Source: Sphagnum compactum
Lineage: Eukaryota > Bryophyta > Sphagnopsida > Sphagnales
Length of the DNA stretch: 64,000 nucleotides
Reading direction: 5' to 3'
NCBI GenBank assembly: GCA_965153455.1
Contig: OZ234502.1
Location: 7,843,495 to 7,907,494 of the forward strand
Shown here piece by piece: positions 34,378-48,010 of the stretch. The first letter of the stretch is position 1. Each line of letters begins with the position of its first letter. The position numbers and the translations under genes were made by a program. The notes below the pieces were generated by a model. It saw nothing but the letters and a program-made list of their open reading frames with translations. It was not told the origin of the DNA and did no database searches.

Positions 34378-34475
34378 TTGTGAGGTAGACTTTGTAGATT
34401 TATCTGTTACAATGTAAAATAAGGGATGTTTGTTGTGGCACATATGACACTAATTTCAAACTATAATTCAATGTC
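34378..34475. repeat. family D half copy
   Basis: GTGAGGTAGACTTTGTAGAT, GTTTGTTGTGGCACATATGA and CACTAATTTCAAACT resemble the left arm plus centre of the 31.7-kb foldback. It begins right after family A copy 2. Confidence 0.45.
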
Positions 34476-36462
34476 ACAATCAAGATTTGTGCATATGAAA
34501 TATTTTAATTGAGGCTTTATTGTCATTAAAAGGATGTTATTCCTTCTAACTCATGGCAATAAATAACTAAATAAATCCATGCGAAATGCAATGCACAATA
34601 CTTCAATCAATCTTTCAATCTGGAGGGGACTTAAAAGAACATGATCCTTCAAAAAACAATAAAACCCAAGTGTATGGACCTTGCCTTGCTCCACTTAATC
34701 CCTGAGCCATTAGGTCTCAAGCCTAAATTGTAGTTTCTGACAATCAAGATGATAAACTTGGAACCCTAATTTGATGTACTCAGTTAGCACACCTACTTAT
34801 CCACTATTCAATGCCTATGGACTAGGTAAACTGTGAAAGGCAGGGCTCCCTCTTCTTCTTCTTTTCAATTTTGTGGTTTCTAAAGTTTGGCCAAAAAAGT
34901 CCAAAAATTTGAATTTTTATTCGAATTTATGCCCAAAAACAAATTCCAAATAGCTTTGTAGCCACAGAGCAAGAATTCACCCAAAAGAAAAAAATGCTGA
35001 TGAGAGCACACTGGTTAATGGTTCTTAGAGATTTTTATTTTAATTTCATAGACTTTCAAATTGCAGCACTCAAATCCTTCAGTTTAAAACACAGGATTGA
35101 AAATAGCGTGCCTTCACGTACACAATGCTTGCGGCAACAATGTCTTCGATTTAGAAGGCATATGCCTGTGTGCACCAAATATTAAGAAGAAGTTGAGCAG
35201 GGACACCAAAGGGTGGGTGTGTCTATGTGATACCCTCATAAACATCCTAACCTTAGAGCCAGCAGTACTACAACACTCATGCAACTATTCAAGTATTTCA
35301 GTACATCTAGCTTTTTGTCAACAGAAGTAGCTTGTGGTGGAGGGAGTTGTTGTTGCTTCTCAATATGAATAATAATAACAGGATGGGAGTTCTCAAGTTT
35401 CATGGGAAAGCAAGCTCTTTTAGGACATGAAAAAGAGACTGTACTTTCCACACACACACACACACCCCCCTTCCCCTCCCTTTCTCCACCTTAAAAGAAC
35501 AACAACTGCATCATGGACGATGCACTAGGACCCACTATCTAGCTTAGCATGAATGTATGCCGAGAGCACCAAAGATGACATCATTGCAAAGCAATTGTTT
35601 TCCCCCCCTTTCCCAATAGAGCAAGTTAAAAGAAGAGACCACACAAGCCAAAAAGTGAGGAAATTTTATAAACAGAACCCAACATTGCAGGGGTCACTGC
35701 ACCGACATTAGACCTACAGGTGGCGGTGGAACTGATCAGTTTGAACTGGTCTTCTGGGGCGGAAGAACATAACTGAGATTAGAGCTTGAGGGATCTTACT
35801 ATATGTGTACTAATACCATAGTAGGGTAGGCAGGTTCAACATCTTAATGCGGAATATATAAATATCTTCTCCAAAGATTCTGGTATGTACACTAAACTAT
35901 AATTAATTAATGTTTTATTGTTTTACTTGTTAAGTACACTTGAATAACTTTTCAAAAGTTCAGAATTTTTTTCCATATAATTATGTAGTGTTGAACTTGC
36001 CTGCCTGCCTGCCTACTTCCATACACAGACGGTGTTGAATAGGCCAGTGTGTATTGCAGAAAAAAACATGTTGTGATCAATGAAATTGTTGGATTTGGTG
36101 GTCTGAATTGGTGGTTCTTAATTATCTTGAGTGAGTACCAGTTAAATAAGTAATATGGTTTCGTTGATAGCGTTGTGGGAATCTTAGAGAACCAACAGAA
36201 ATGCTAGAGAGAAATGCTAGCTAGAGAGAGATCATTATTTTCAATGTTCCATGGAATCAGTTTGTGTGTAGGCCGAAAAATGTTTTTCTTAGGCAAATGG
36301 CGATTTGGTGGTCTGAATTTGTTTTCTTATTTATCTTGAGTGGCCTACCAGTTCAATAGGTAGAGTGTTCTTAGGAAGGGTTATTAGTGTACTAGCTATT
36401 TCTAGCACATTACGCATGCACTTTGATTCACCTTGAAATTAGGAGGTGTCACACAGCCTTGA
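34476..36462. other. intergenic DNA, nothing recognised
   Basis: Short frames only. Repeated TGGTGGTCTGAATT-type phrases at 36095-36110 and 36305-36320 hint at a local duplication of about 210 bp. Confidence 0.45.
35450..35465. repeat. (CA)n microsatellite followed by C-rich tract
   Basis: Eight CA units running into CCCCCCTTCCCCTCCC. Confidence 0.7.
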
Positions 36463-36664
36463 GTGAACCAGGCACTGAGGTCGGTACCTTCACCTTTTTG
36501 AGTGAGTCCTCTTAGTGGCCATATTAAGCCCAAAATTTGTTATACCTATTTGAACTCAGAGACCCTGATTTAATTTAAGCATACCGTATTTGCTAAATAT
36601 TTAGAAATAGTTTCGATGGATTTTGGGAGTTTTACCATGGTACGAAGGTGGATGCTGGTTCACT
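36463..36664. mobile_element. family B unit, plus orientation
   Basis: It starts GTGAACCAGGCACTGAGG and ends GGTGGATGCTGGTTCAC. Between are the family B blocks GGTACCTTCACCTTTTTGAG, GGCCATATTAAGCCCAAAA, GAACTCAGAGACCCTGATTT and GATGGATTTTGGGAG. About 200 bp, non-coding. Confidence 0.75.
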
Positions 36665-36669
36665 CAAGA

Positions 36670-36820
36670 CCCAGCACCCACACGGGCACCATGGTAAAAA
36701 GAAATCCTGAATTTTGTCTAGTTGCTTCTAACCATGCTAAGCATCTGGTTTTAACACTAATATAGTCACTAAAAGGCCTCACTCCAGAAGGGGAAAGTAG
36801 CAGTGCGGGTGCTGGTTCAC
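36670..36820. mobile_element. family B unit, minus orientation, abutting the previous one
   Basis: It begins CCAGCACCCACACGGGCACCATGG and ends GCGGGTGCTGGTTCAC. Inside are inverted family B blocks (AAAGAAATCCTGA, ACTAAAAGGCCTCACTC). With 36463-36664 it repeats the inverted-pair layout seen at 29.6 kb, but in the opposite order. Confidence 0.6.
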
Positions 36821-38554
36821 CCAGGCCCGGGTCTAACGAACTTCTTCCTCCTGTCACCAATGCTTGCAGGTTTCACTGTTACACACTGCACCCTTCACAT
36901 GTTGACTATCTGAATTTTTGTGAGATAACATAAGGCTGTGCATGTGTGGTCGATCAGATGGGGTTTTTAGGGATGACCTCTCCCCCTTGTCTTTTAGCTT
37001 CAGATAAACTGGTGATTGTGTATTGTTGAACAGCTTCTTCTGCTGTTCCCACTCCTCCCCACCTACCGTTTGAATTTGCCTTCTGTTTTCCTTTAAATGG
37101 GAGCAGAGCCAACCGTCACAAACACATACACAATTGGCAATGATATATACCTGTGTATAACCCAATTCTCTGTCATTCGATGGTAATGTACTACAATTAG
37201 GTTGACAAAACTTTGACAACTTACAGGATTTGACTAGAGTTCTCAGGGTTTAGATCTGTACTCCACTCAGACATATATACAATCTGTATCCTGTGCACCT
37301 GGGCATAGCTGGAGAGAAGTAGATACCTGAATATAATACAAACATAATACAAACCAGAATACATAAATTTTACATTGCATGAGATGTATGTAAAGGGTGG
37401 TGTGCAGAATTACTGGCTGGTATCTGTACTAAAAGTATAATACTGTACCTGCTCAACAACATGACCATGAAATCACACCCAGCTATATTTTGTCAGCGTT
37501 GGTTTCAGCACCTGACTTAATTCAGCCACAAGCTAACAAAGTGCATAAGTAATGTGCAAGAAGCCTCCTGTCTGTAGATAGTAACTGTTAGTTCACTCAA
37601 GAGAACTAAGAAAACAAATTTCAGACCACCAAATTCAACAATCCCAGTGGTCTGAAAAAAAATATTCAACCCTAGACATAACCCTTTTCTGCTTAACATT
37701 GAAAATAATGGCATTAGCCAATCAACTAGGATTTCAGGGAGAGCTCTTCTTTCATGCTTTTGTCATAGATTGTGTTCTTCTTGCTGTTGCTTGGTGAAGT
37801 AACTAAGCCTCCCCTCTGAATGTCTACTGCTGGTGGGATTATCATGATTGAGGAGACCAACACAGTTTGGGTATTGCCGGGCTTCAACCATCCAGACAAT
37901 TAATTACACCCCTCACCGCCCTCTTCTTTCCATTAAATCCTTTGTTACTTACTAGAGCTGGGGATTGTTGTCAGGAAATTAGCTGTATGGTTCCTAAATG
38001 TGCCACGCAATTTCTTTCCTGCAGCAACATTTGTCATGGAGGGGACTCAGATCACCTGTCCAAGTGCTTAAATTAGTACCCAATTGTCGGACAACTTTCA
38101 CCGTCAACACTGGACTCAACTTGGAGTGTGAGCAAGACTTCAACTCCTCGAATGTGAGCAACTGGCGTGATTGTATTCGACAACTGAGGATCTTTGGTCA
38201 AACAAAGTTAGACTTTTAATTAAGAAGATAAACCCCAAAGCCTTCCCCCCTGACTGACATGAGAGTCTTTGTTTTTCTGTGGAGGTGGGGGAACAAAACA
38301 CACCGACAAAGAGAGTTTTGTCAGGTAATTGACCTTCTTATTTGCAGGATAAATATACACAAACAGCACTCGGAAGGCAGGCCTCTCAGGAGGCAAAGTC
38401 TAGTCAGAAAAAGGAAGACCCAGCCAGCCAGCTTAGAGAGGTCAGTGGATGCCTTTGATTCCATGGTTCTGCTCTCCTTTTGAACTTACTTAGTTGCTGG
38501 GGTCTCAAGATGTTTGTTTCTCCAACTGCCATATGATGAGATTGTATCTACATG

Positions 38555-38625
38555 GTATCTACTAATGTCGGTCCTGTATATATATATATATATATATAGG
38601 CCCCGTGCCTGGTATCAACATTAGT
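38555..38625. repeat. (TA)n tract inside a short inverted repeat
   Basis: (TA)11 at 38577-38598 is flanked by CTACTAATGT (from 38559) and ACATTAGTAG (from 38618), so the tract can extrude as a cruciform. Confidence 0.6.
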
Positions 38626-38778
38626 AGGAGGCACACTACCCGGTTAGTATAACCTGAGGCAATACCAGCCTCTACCAATACCTGCTTGGTTGGACCTGAG
38701 GTAATACTACTTTACTACCAGTCTTGTACTAGTTTTATATCAGTTTTGATCAGCAATTTTTTTTTGCACAAAATGAAA

Positions 38779-38799
38779 TTATTATTATTATTATTATTG
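38779..38799. repeat. (ATT)n microsatellite
   Basis: Seven ATT units. Confidence 0.75.
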
Positions 38800-38959
38800 T
38801 AAGAGAATATTCTGTCATAATAATCCCCTTTTTCTGAAAAACTTGCCAAATTATTACCCAAAATTTTGAAAATTCTTCACCACATTTGGACTCTGATTTT
38901 TAGTTTGGTAGTTTTTTTTTTTAAATCTAGTCTTTTTACCATTTACACGTGTAAGTAGG

Positions 38960-39160
38960 AAATGTATGTGGTTACTGTGTAGGTAGGTAAGTAGGTAAGA
39001 GACTTGGTGGCTGTCTACTAGATAGGTAGAGGTATGTGGATGGTTAGTACATAATTAACCATCATGGTTAGCTATGGACATTGAATACAATGAAAAAGTG
39101 TTTCCCATCCACACACCATCCATCTGCATGGTGGACGGGTGGGTTAGGGTTCACTTTGGC
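38960..39160. mobile_element. family A element, copy 4, decayed right half only
   Basis: AACCATCATGGTTAGCTATGG, AGTGTTTCCCATC, ACCATCCATCTGCATGGTGG and a degraded end GGGTGGGTTAGGGTTCACTTTGGC line up in order with the right half of copies 1-3. The left terminal repeat is not found. Confidence 0.55.
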
Positions 39161-40806
39161 TGTTCACTTGGTGTTTCTTCACTCCCTGCCATGCCAGGGG
39201 AATTCTTGGCCCATATGGCACATGATTTCTACTAGGTTAATCCTCCTCCTCTAAAGCTGGTCATTGTTTTGTGGAAACCTTCCAAGCTCCAGGTCCTGCA
39301 CATACACACCTGACTTTCAACTTTTTAAGGCTGAGGAGACATATAGGTTCTCTCATCTTTAGGGCCAAGCCACTCATCAGCAGCACTCTGCATGTCCTTT
39401 GAAAAGAAGGTCCTTCCTTCTGGTGAAAACACCACTTCATTTCAAAGAGTCTGACTATATTATTAGTCCATAAATTGATCATGTTTATATATCAACAAAG
39501 AGCCAAAGGTTGGGTAGGGGATCACTAAAAAGAAGCCATTTTTTGTATTACATGAAAGTTGAATTAGTACAGGCTTTTCCAAGTTGCTCTTTCTCAACAT
39601 GAAAACCCCCATGTTGTATACAACTAATTTCTAGTTTCCTCAGGAATTAGCCAAAAAGCTGCACATAGCTCATTCTTTTCAGCAGTTCTTGAGGCATGGT
39701 AGGCCATGGGAAGAGGACCTATATATGTGTTCATTCAACAACATGAGACTAATTTGAATTATCCATTTCTCATGACAAAGCTTAAACTAGAATTAGGTCA
39801 GGGTGTTGAAAAACAATTAAGGTCACTAAGTTTAATGCACAATATATATCCTTTTTTTTACAAATGAGATTGCTGCAAGTCTGTTGTTTGCTTTCCCTAC
39901 AATATGTGTTTGAACTTCTTCTAAGGCACCTACATAGCATGATGATTTCGACACATGAAATGCAAGATGATATGTCCATGGTCTAGTATAATGGCCTCCA
40001 CTATGTTTCACTATCATCTAATGATGTTTATGAATTCCCCTAAACATCAAGGATTACCTTAAAGTAGCTATTCTCTTCCCTAGAGTTACTTTGGGAAGGC
40101 CATTTCCCATTGCAACTTCAATTTTATTTGGATCTTCAAGATTTTTTATAGCCCACATTATCCTATTCTCCATGTCAACACTTTGGTATTGGGAAATAAA
40201 CCTAGATCTTTTGTAGCGAAAAAGCAAGGAACTAGAAGATTCTTGTTTGCATCCTAATCAAGGAATTACTCATGAAAATCAAGTTGTAACTCACAACAAC
40301 ATAACAAAATTATACATGTGACATGGTAACTACATTGTTTGCCACGTACAAAGTAAATCTATAATGCTACAAGCCTTAAATGAATTACAACTCTATTTAT
40401 TACTTAAATTTGTTCCCAACTAGTAACTCACTCACTTTCAAAAACCCAAAAGCTTACACAAGGTAAAAATTTCAACCCAAACCCTCATCTATAAAATACA
40501 TATTCCTAGTTTCTACCCAATCTCCAGATAAGGATGAACTGCAGTTCCTATCTCACAACACTCACAAGGGTATTCACTCCCATCCCATATTAGAATTCAT
40601 TCCCCAAAAATATTTATCTCAAGCACAATTAATATTGAAATAATGTCAATTCAAAACAACTTTAAAACCCCTTTAGTTTTTTATCTTGTTCACCAACAAT
40701 CCATCCTAAACATACTAGCTAAAACCCTAAATCTCCAACGTTGCAAAAACTTGGAGACCAAAATTAACACCAAGAGCATTCTTTTCATAAGTGCATCAAA
40801 AATCCA

Positions 40807-40841
<35 letters not shown>

Positions 40842-43800
40842 ATTCAGGTACTTAATATTCTCCAACAATGAGAAGATGCCTTAATTTCCTAGTGCAATCT
40901 TCCGTTCCTTATAATTAGAGTTTTACCAATTTCCCACCACCATAGAATCCTTCAATCTAATCAAAGCCACAGTTCCTCGATCTACCATGAAAAACAAACA
41001 ACCTTTATGCTAAGCATGTAAACTCGCCATCAAAACAAACAAACCAGGCACCCACCTTTCTCCCTTCTTCATGAATGAAGGCTCTTGCAAACATAATACA
41101 AAACAAACAAAACAAATGTTATTTGGAACAAAGCACAATCACCATGACAATGAACAATCAGCATTAACCATCAGGATTAGGGTAGTGCACTTTTCCCTTT
41201 TTCACCTTAGGTTCCTTTTTAGGTTACACTTCCACTAATTTGAATCTTTTGAACCCTTAATTGTTGACCTTAAATCACCCAACAAACTTAGCTTTTATCT
41301 CATTATAAGTTGCCTAACTTAACATGAAATATGCATCCATTTGTGGAAAGTGGTGGGCCCCCATTGGTGTATTTGTTAATGCCCTCTTCAATGCAATTCA
41401 TCCTCACATGTTCAACCTCTCTTTTCTTTTCAACACCACTTTCAATCTTTCCAAATCACACTCCTTTCCTAATGTTGTATGTTTTCTCTTTCATTACAAC
41501 CACTTTGAGCTTGTATTACAACATGTTTCATGCCTAATTCATGTCTATAAGTTAGATAATGCGAATTGTATATGAATTGATAACATTGTGATTGTACTTA
41601 ACTTTTGGCACCTCTTGAAATTGTGTATTGTGTTAACATGCATGCAAAGATCTTGTTCACATACTTATATCTGATTCATGTGTGAGGACAAGAATAAGGG
41701 TTTCAAAATGAGGTATGAAATTACCACTATTTAAATCCAAAACAATGACTTTTCTTGAAGGTTGAAGTTAATTATAAAGGTTTCACATTGATTCTTTGAG
41801 ATTTTTTCCATTTGATCTAGAATTCACTTAAAGGTCTTGTTTCTAACATGTGTCCACAAGAGCAACCTCAAAAAAAAAAAATTCAATAATTTATGGATTT
41901 TGGAAAAACCATTATCTTTTAACTTGTTCAAAATCCATAAGCAAAATCTTGCAAATGCCATCATGCAAAACTTTTCAAACTTAATTCCTTTAATATTTTA
42001 ATCAAAATCAAGTTTTAACAAACATATCATAAATCATTGGATCATTTCAAAATCCATATAAAAATTTGTTGCTAAGATTACATCAATCCATAATTTTTGA
42101 TTTTGAAAGTCCACATCTTTTTTCTAAATTATGAAAATTTTGAAACTACAACAAATACATAATCAAGTTGGTATTTTTAAACAAAATCCCTATTAAAAAA
42201 ATTCTAAATTTATCTAGATGGGATATAGTCACTACAATATTAACAATTGGTAATCTAAATAATTTGTCAATGTTACATCCAAATTGGTCCAACCCTTCTT
42301 GCACCACCCTCTTGGCTTTTAATTTCAACATGAATTATTCCCCTTATTATTTTCTACAATGTCCAATAAATGTAATTAGTTATCAAATCAATTCAAAGTT
42401 AAAGTCACCATTTGACATTTTGAATAACTAAAACATTTAGTCTAAATAAAACAAGTTCACATGATGATGAGACCATTACAAGACATAATAAATAGTTTCA
42501 ATGTTTCTTCCAAAGGTTGAAATCAATGACTCAATTAAATTTTCCCTATTTGGGTGTAATCACAATGAAAGGAACCAAATTAGTTGTTGAATCTAATGAA
42601 AAATTGTACCTCCACTTTTTCAAGAAGAACCATTAATTGTATTTAATGAATTCTTTGTCCATCTTCTAAAGTTGTGTTTGTTTACTCATGAAGTTGGAAT
42701 CCAATGAAATTGGAATGATTTTCTTGTGTTGGAAGAGTCCTTTTACATACAAAAAACACTTGTTGAATAGTGCTTTTCAACACACTTTACAATTTGGATA
42801 TGTTTTTTCTTACTCAAGCTTCCACCATATGTTTTGAAATTTGTTGTATGCTCTAATATACTTCATAAAAAACACCAAATGTGTTGAACAATTCAAAAAT
42901 CCTTTTGAATTTTGTGTGGCAATATTGTCTGACTCATTGGATTCTAATATTTTGTTGTCCTTAATGATTAATATGTTTCAAAATTTGCAATCACATTTCA
43001 AATCAAAGTTATAAATTTGATCAAAATGTAACACTTGATTCAAAATTTTCATATGTTTATTAAATTGCAGGTCATATGTGGTTCCAATATTGATATTCAA
43101 TCAAAAAATTGTATGAAAAACTATTAGATTTGGTATTTAAAGCCAAGGCAAGCATACCACATATCAAATGCAATCCTTAAAAAAGATTCAATGCTTGGAC
43201 CAACTAGTTCCTTTTATTGTGAATGAACCCATTTTTTTTATTTGAAATTTTGCTCCAATCCAAAATTTCAAATTCAATATACGCTTGCAATTATGTTCCT
43301 TGAATTGTTTGCCAGTCTTTAATTTTTTATTAAATTGAGCAAAACAAATTCTTTCATTCTTAATAAAAGGAGGTGTGCAATGAATAGTCCTTTCAATATA
43401 CTTGATTCAATGTGTGTAAAAATGTGCACTTGACAAACTAGTATGTATGTGATTTTGTGTTAGCATTGAAAAGTACAATGAAACTAAAAATATTAAAATA
43501 AAAGGTGACAATTTAAACTCATACACCTTTGAAAACAAATTTACTCTTACCAAACTTGAACATAAGAAAAGGAAGTTCTTGTCCTCACTAACCCAAAATG
43601 GCATCACCTACAAGTGCACTAAAAATTATAATTAGATTCTGGTAGAAAGAACAATGTACTAATTAATATGACATCAAAAACAGTACCAAATCTTTCTCCC
43701 CATGTTTATTACATTCAACCATTTTCTAGAAATGTTTTTAAAATTGGAGTTTCTGGTTACAAAATGCAAAATCCCCTCTTTCAACCCCTTCCATGTTTCA

Positions 43801-45984
43801 TCAACATGTGAAATTTTTATAGTTGTCACATTATACATGGAAAAAAGTGTGATTACTTTTGATAACTTTATAAACTCATTATATTGATATCAATTATTTT
43901 ATCACTAAGAACATGTATAGTATAAATTGCATGAACATTGGGCATTTTCACCAATCATGAATAAATGACAAAGTGTTTAAAGGTAGGTTGTATCAACAAC
44001 ATTAAGGGGCCTTGGACAACCTCTTTTACATAAAACAAATGATATTTGGTTTGAATACAATATAAAATGAAAATTAATCATGATATTATCAATGTCTACC
44101 CAAATTAGGGTTGGTATGAGGAATTATTCCACTTAATATTAATCTTTGCAAGTCTTTGTAGCACTCCATTCAACTAGAATTTTGTAAACCTTTTGCACAT
44201 ATGCTTGATTTACTACCAAGTTGTTTGAAACTAACCTACAAAATAAAGAAAATTAATAGAACTATCTTTTTTTTGCGAACCTTTGAAATCTACAAATTTT
44301 AATGTTATAAAAATATTACAAAATTTGAAGTCACCATGAAGAACATATGTTTTTCTATTTACAATTAAATTATGGAAATATTTGAAAATATATTATTATT
44401 CCTTTTATTATTTTTGATAAAATTAGGCATTGAATCAAGGTTGTTAAGGTTATGTTTCAAAAGACTAAAAGACATTTTTACATTAAAATCATTATTCTTT
44501 TTACCCATAGTGATTTTAACGTACAATTTTCACATTAATGAACAAATCAAAACTAGAAAACATGCATTATAATACATTCATAATGGTTTATCAAAGGGTC
44601 AAAACACACTCAAAGGAACCACCAAAGGAGTTGAATGTCAAAAAATATCATAAAAAATTAGAGATTTATTTGTTTATTTCCATTTGAAACCATGGTAATC
44701 ATGCCACATTATTATTTTTTAACAAATATGAATGTCAAAAAATTCAAATTAAAAATCCATTTGATCCAATTTTAGGTTTTGGTTTAGTTAAAGTTTTTTG
44801 AGAGTGAAAGTTTTTGTTATTAAAAAAGGACTTTCAAAGGACTCAAATATAATAAAAGTAAGTTGGTGGTAAAAAATATGAGGCGATGATAACCTATTAG
44901 ATGCACTAAAAAAACATTCACAATTTCAAAAATGTGAAAATTTAAAATTTCAAGAATTTTTTACCACATAAATGGGGTATAATGTACATGATGTATTGAA
45001 CAAAGTTGTACTTTATAATACATTAAATTGAACCTTAAAAATGAACATTTTCTGGTATGATTTCAAAATATCCTTATTTTTCAAAATGCAGTATAGAATT
45101 TACAAGGAATTTGTACACTTTCACAAATTCATATTAATTAAAAAATTATTAAGAAATTTTTTTGATTTAAATTGGGGCAAATCTATTTTTTTCCATAACA
45201 AGTTGCAAAAAAAATCATTCATATGAAAAAGTCATTTTGGGGAAAAAAGACATGTACTCATAATATAAAGTAACGTTTGTAGCTCCTTTGATGCATTTTG
45301 ACCCCAAATTTGGAATTCATTATGATTTTGGAATGGGTCAATATTGACCTTACTTGTACATATGCCCAACTATTGTTTCCAAAGTCATGTTTCCTATTGA
45401 AAATTTCTTATCCAAGTGCTTTCTATTTGTAAAATTTAGTGTTCTATTCAATTTGTCACCTCTCCTTTTTCCAATTTTGATTTGTTAATATTGGCATAAT
45501 CACTTAGTTTACCTCTTAAAGTAAATGTAATTTTATGTTTTTGAAAAAAAAATTGCTTCTCAAGGTTAAGAAAAAACAAACCAAATTAATTCCTAGAAGT
45601 CGTTTATGAATTCATTTTGATCATGGAAGGTGAATTGATAATGAGTGAAAATCCTTTAAGGTGTACCACACAGGATGAAAAAGGCCTAGTCCTTACTACG
45701 GTCCTTTTTTACTCTATATTTTGATCCCCATAAAAAATAATGTATCAAAAGTTCTTTAAAATGTCAAAAGGACTATATTGAGACCATTACGATTCTAGAT
45801 TCGATCATAATCATCCATAAATGTGTTTTTACATGGTAAAGAAAAACTATGTGTTATATGTTTTTAAGTGGGTTTTTAATTAAAAATTCCACCATTTGGT
45901 GTCAACATATTCATATTTTCTTTTCAAATGCTCATTTGAAGGATATCCATGGATACTTAGGTGCCAAAACAATGACATGCACTA
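39161..45984. other. AT-rich gene desert
   Basis: About 6.8 kb with frames under 90 codons, almost no CG and no recognisable protein or RNA motif. Confidence 0.6.
40815..40842. repeat. (AT)n microsatellite
   Basis: About fourteen AT units, the longest dinucleotide AT tract seen here. Shorter ones lie at 8312-8328 and 38577-38598. Confidence 0.85.
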
Positions 45985-47030
45985 TTGCAAATGTAACCAT
46001 TGCTTGGTTTTGGGTGGTTACAAAGTAAAGTGGCTCATTTTTTGTGTCACAATGCAAGTTTTTGCAAAGTGTCAAACATTTACATCCTATTAACATGCCA
46101 TACAATTAACAATATGTTAAGTTTGTGACTAGTTTTTAAATTTCAACTTGAATTTAAAAAATCTATATAAAAAATTACAACATATATATACCAAATATAT
46201 AATAATGAACTTTTGAAGTTGAAAAATATGAACTAAATTTTTTATGCCTTTCTATACACACATTTTTGTGTATGGTTTTTATTTGAGATATTTGTAAGCA
46301 TTCAATATGTAATATATCAAAGCAAAAGGAACATAAATACAAAAAGTTTGCCAAAACCAAAAAAATGTTATGGATTATTAAATGGCCTAAAATGGACCAT
46401 GTTTTCATAAGTCCATATAATCATTTTTGGGTGGATTTTGATTGTTTCTATCTCAACATGTATATATATATTTTAGTTCATTAATCACCATGTAATTCCC
46501 AATTAAGCAAATGATATTAGAGTAGATTACCATTTGATTTATATGGTATGGACTTTTAGGGAGGATCATCCTTGTTGAAATGAACCATCCTAGCTTGCAA
46601 CCACCCTTTTGCAAGTAAAATTTGTTTAATTATTTTTTTATAACACAATGGTTGAACATATATTTTTTGCATTTATGTTACTTTTCCTTTAATAATGATA
46701 TATTGAACCCCTATAAAATATCCCAAATAAAACTTATAAACAACAATGTATTTATATAAAGCAACAAACAAAATACTAGTCCATATTTTTCAATTTCAAA
46801 AGTCCATTACTATATATTTGGAGAATATATGTTGTAACTTTTAATAACTTTTTTTATTATTTAAGTTGATAATCTTAATTCATTAGCAAATTTGACATAG
46901 TGATGGTTTTATGGCATCTTTATCCACAACACTTAGCAAAAGCTTACAATATTGTGATGTAAAAAGTGGTCCACATTATTTTGCAACCTCCCATTGGATC
47001 ATTTGAATCTAATGAGTATGGAACATTTGA
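45985..47030. repeat. family F long foldback repeat, copy 2
   Basis: The left end has TGGGTGGTTACAAAG and AAAGTGGCTCATTTTTTG (46010-46045). The right end has AAAAAGTGGTCCACATTATT, TCCCATTGG and ATCATTTGAATCT (46962-47012), following the 4.4-kb end. Inner arms around AATAATGAACTTTTGAAG (46199) and TCAAAAGTCCATTACTATAT (46795) are inverted to each other. Confidence 0.45.
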
Positions 47031-47595
47031 AAACATTTGAAAACCAATGTTTCCAATACTTTTATTATTTATCCCTATCCTAAAATGTGTTGGAATCGAT
47101 TGAAAATGACATAATTATGGACAATAATTGAAATACATATATATTAGAAAGATGTCACATTTTATTTTATTATGGGCTTTTCTTCATAAAACAAACATGG
47201 ATTTGTAACCCATGGCATTGTGGAGCCAATCCTAATCTCTTTAGTTCATTGTCAATTTGACTAAATAATCCATTCCTTTTGGAGGAGTCACTTAAGTGAG
47301 CACGTGTGACTCTTGTTACTATGTTGCACCCTATTGCCAAACCATGTTTATGCTTCAGGTTAAATTATAATTAGTTGATTCGCCATCCAATTTCTCTTTC
47401 CTTTCAATAGCCTAGGACTTTACTCATCATTGACCTTTCAAATATATCATACAATATTTTTTATGAAGCCATCCAAATATTTTCCATGGAACCCAACACA
47501 TGTCAATTAACTTATTGAAATGTGTGTGTGATACATTTTCAAGAAGATTACACAATGGTTTAATCTTTTCATTTTATCATAGTGTTTTTTCCTAG

Positions 47596-47649
47596 TTTGG
47601 AGGTAATTATTACTTTTTAATGTCAAATTTCCTAGAAATTACCTCCAAA
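47596..47649. repeat. small hairpin, 13-bp stem
   Basis: TTTGGAGGTAATT pairs perfectly with AATTACCTCCAAA across a 28-nt loop. Short enough to be chance in a window of this size. Confidence 0.5.
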
Positions 47650-47899
47650 AGCATCAAAAGTTAAGGAAATTACTTACAAGTTTGTCCATGCTAAACATTT
47701 TGGAACTTGAAATAGTTGTGTAGGCTACATTCAAAGTTTGTCATTTTCTTTGTTTCTATTTAGTTGTTACTAATCACCTATGTTTTAAAGCAACTCCAAT
47801 CATCAATGTTTACTTAAGTTGTTGGATAAAGTGGACTTCCTACTACTTGCAACCAAGAACTTTGATGAGCGAAAGAAAACATAAAGAAAAAATTGTTTC

Positions 47900-48010
47900 A
47901 TCAACATAATATATGTGCCACAAGAAAGATCACATATTTTAGTGTAATGGATGAAATCACAAAGTTTACTTCACACATGTATTAAGTTGCAACATATTGT
48001 GTGAAGAAAC
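47900..48010. repeat. family D half copy (right arm)
   Basis: AACATAATATATGTGCCACAA, GATCACATATTTTAGTGTAA, GGATGAAATCACAAAGTTTA and TCACACATGTATTA align with the right arm of the 31.7-kb copy. Confidence 0.6.

Larger units (their letters stand above)
36821..38959. other. intergenic DNA, moderate base composition, no gene called
   Basis: A 121-codon minus frame (36854-37219) begins at TTG and has no domain I recognise. Plus frames at 37867-38483 overlap one another. Could include unrecognised transcribed sequence. Confidence 0.4.

Noticed and set aside
36854-37219. 121-codon minus-strand frame
   Set aside because: Starts at TTG rather than ATG and has no recognisable motif.
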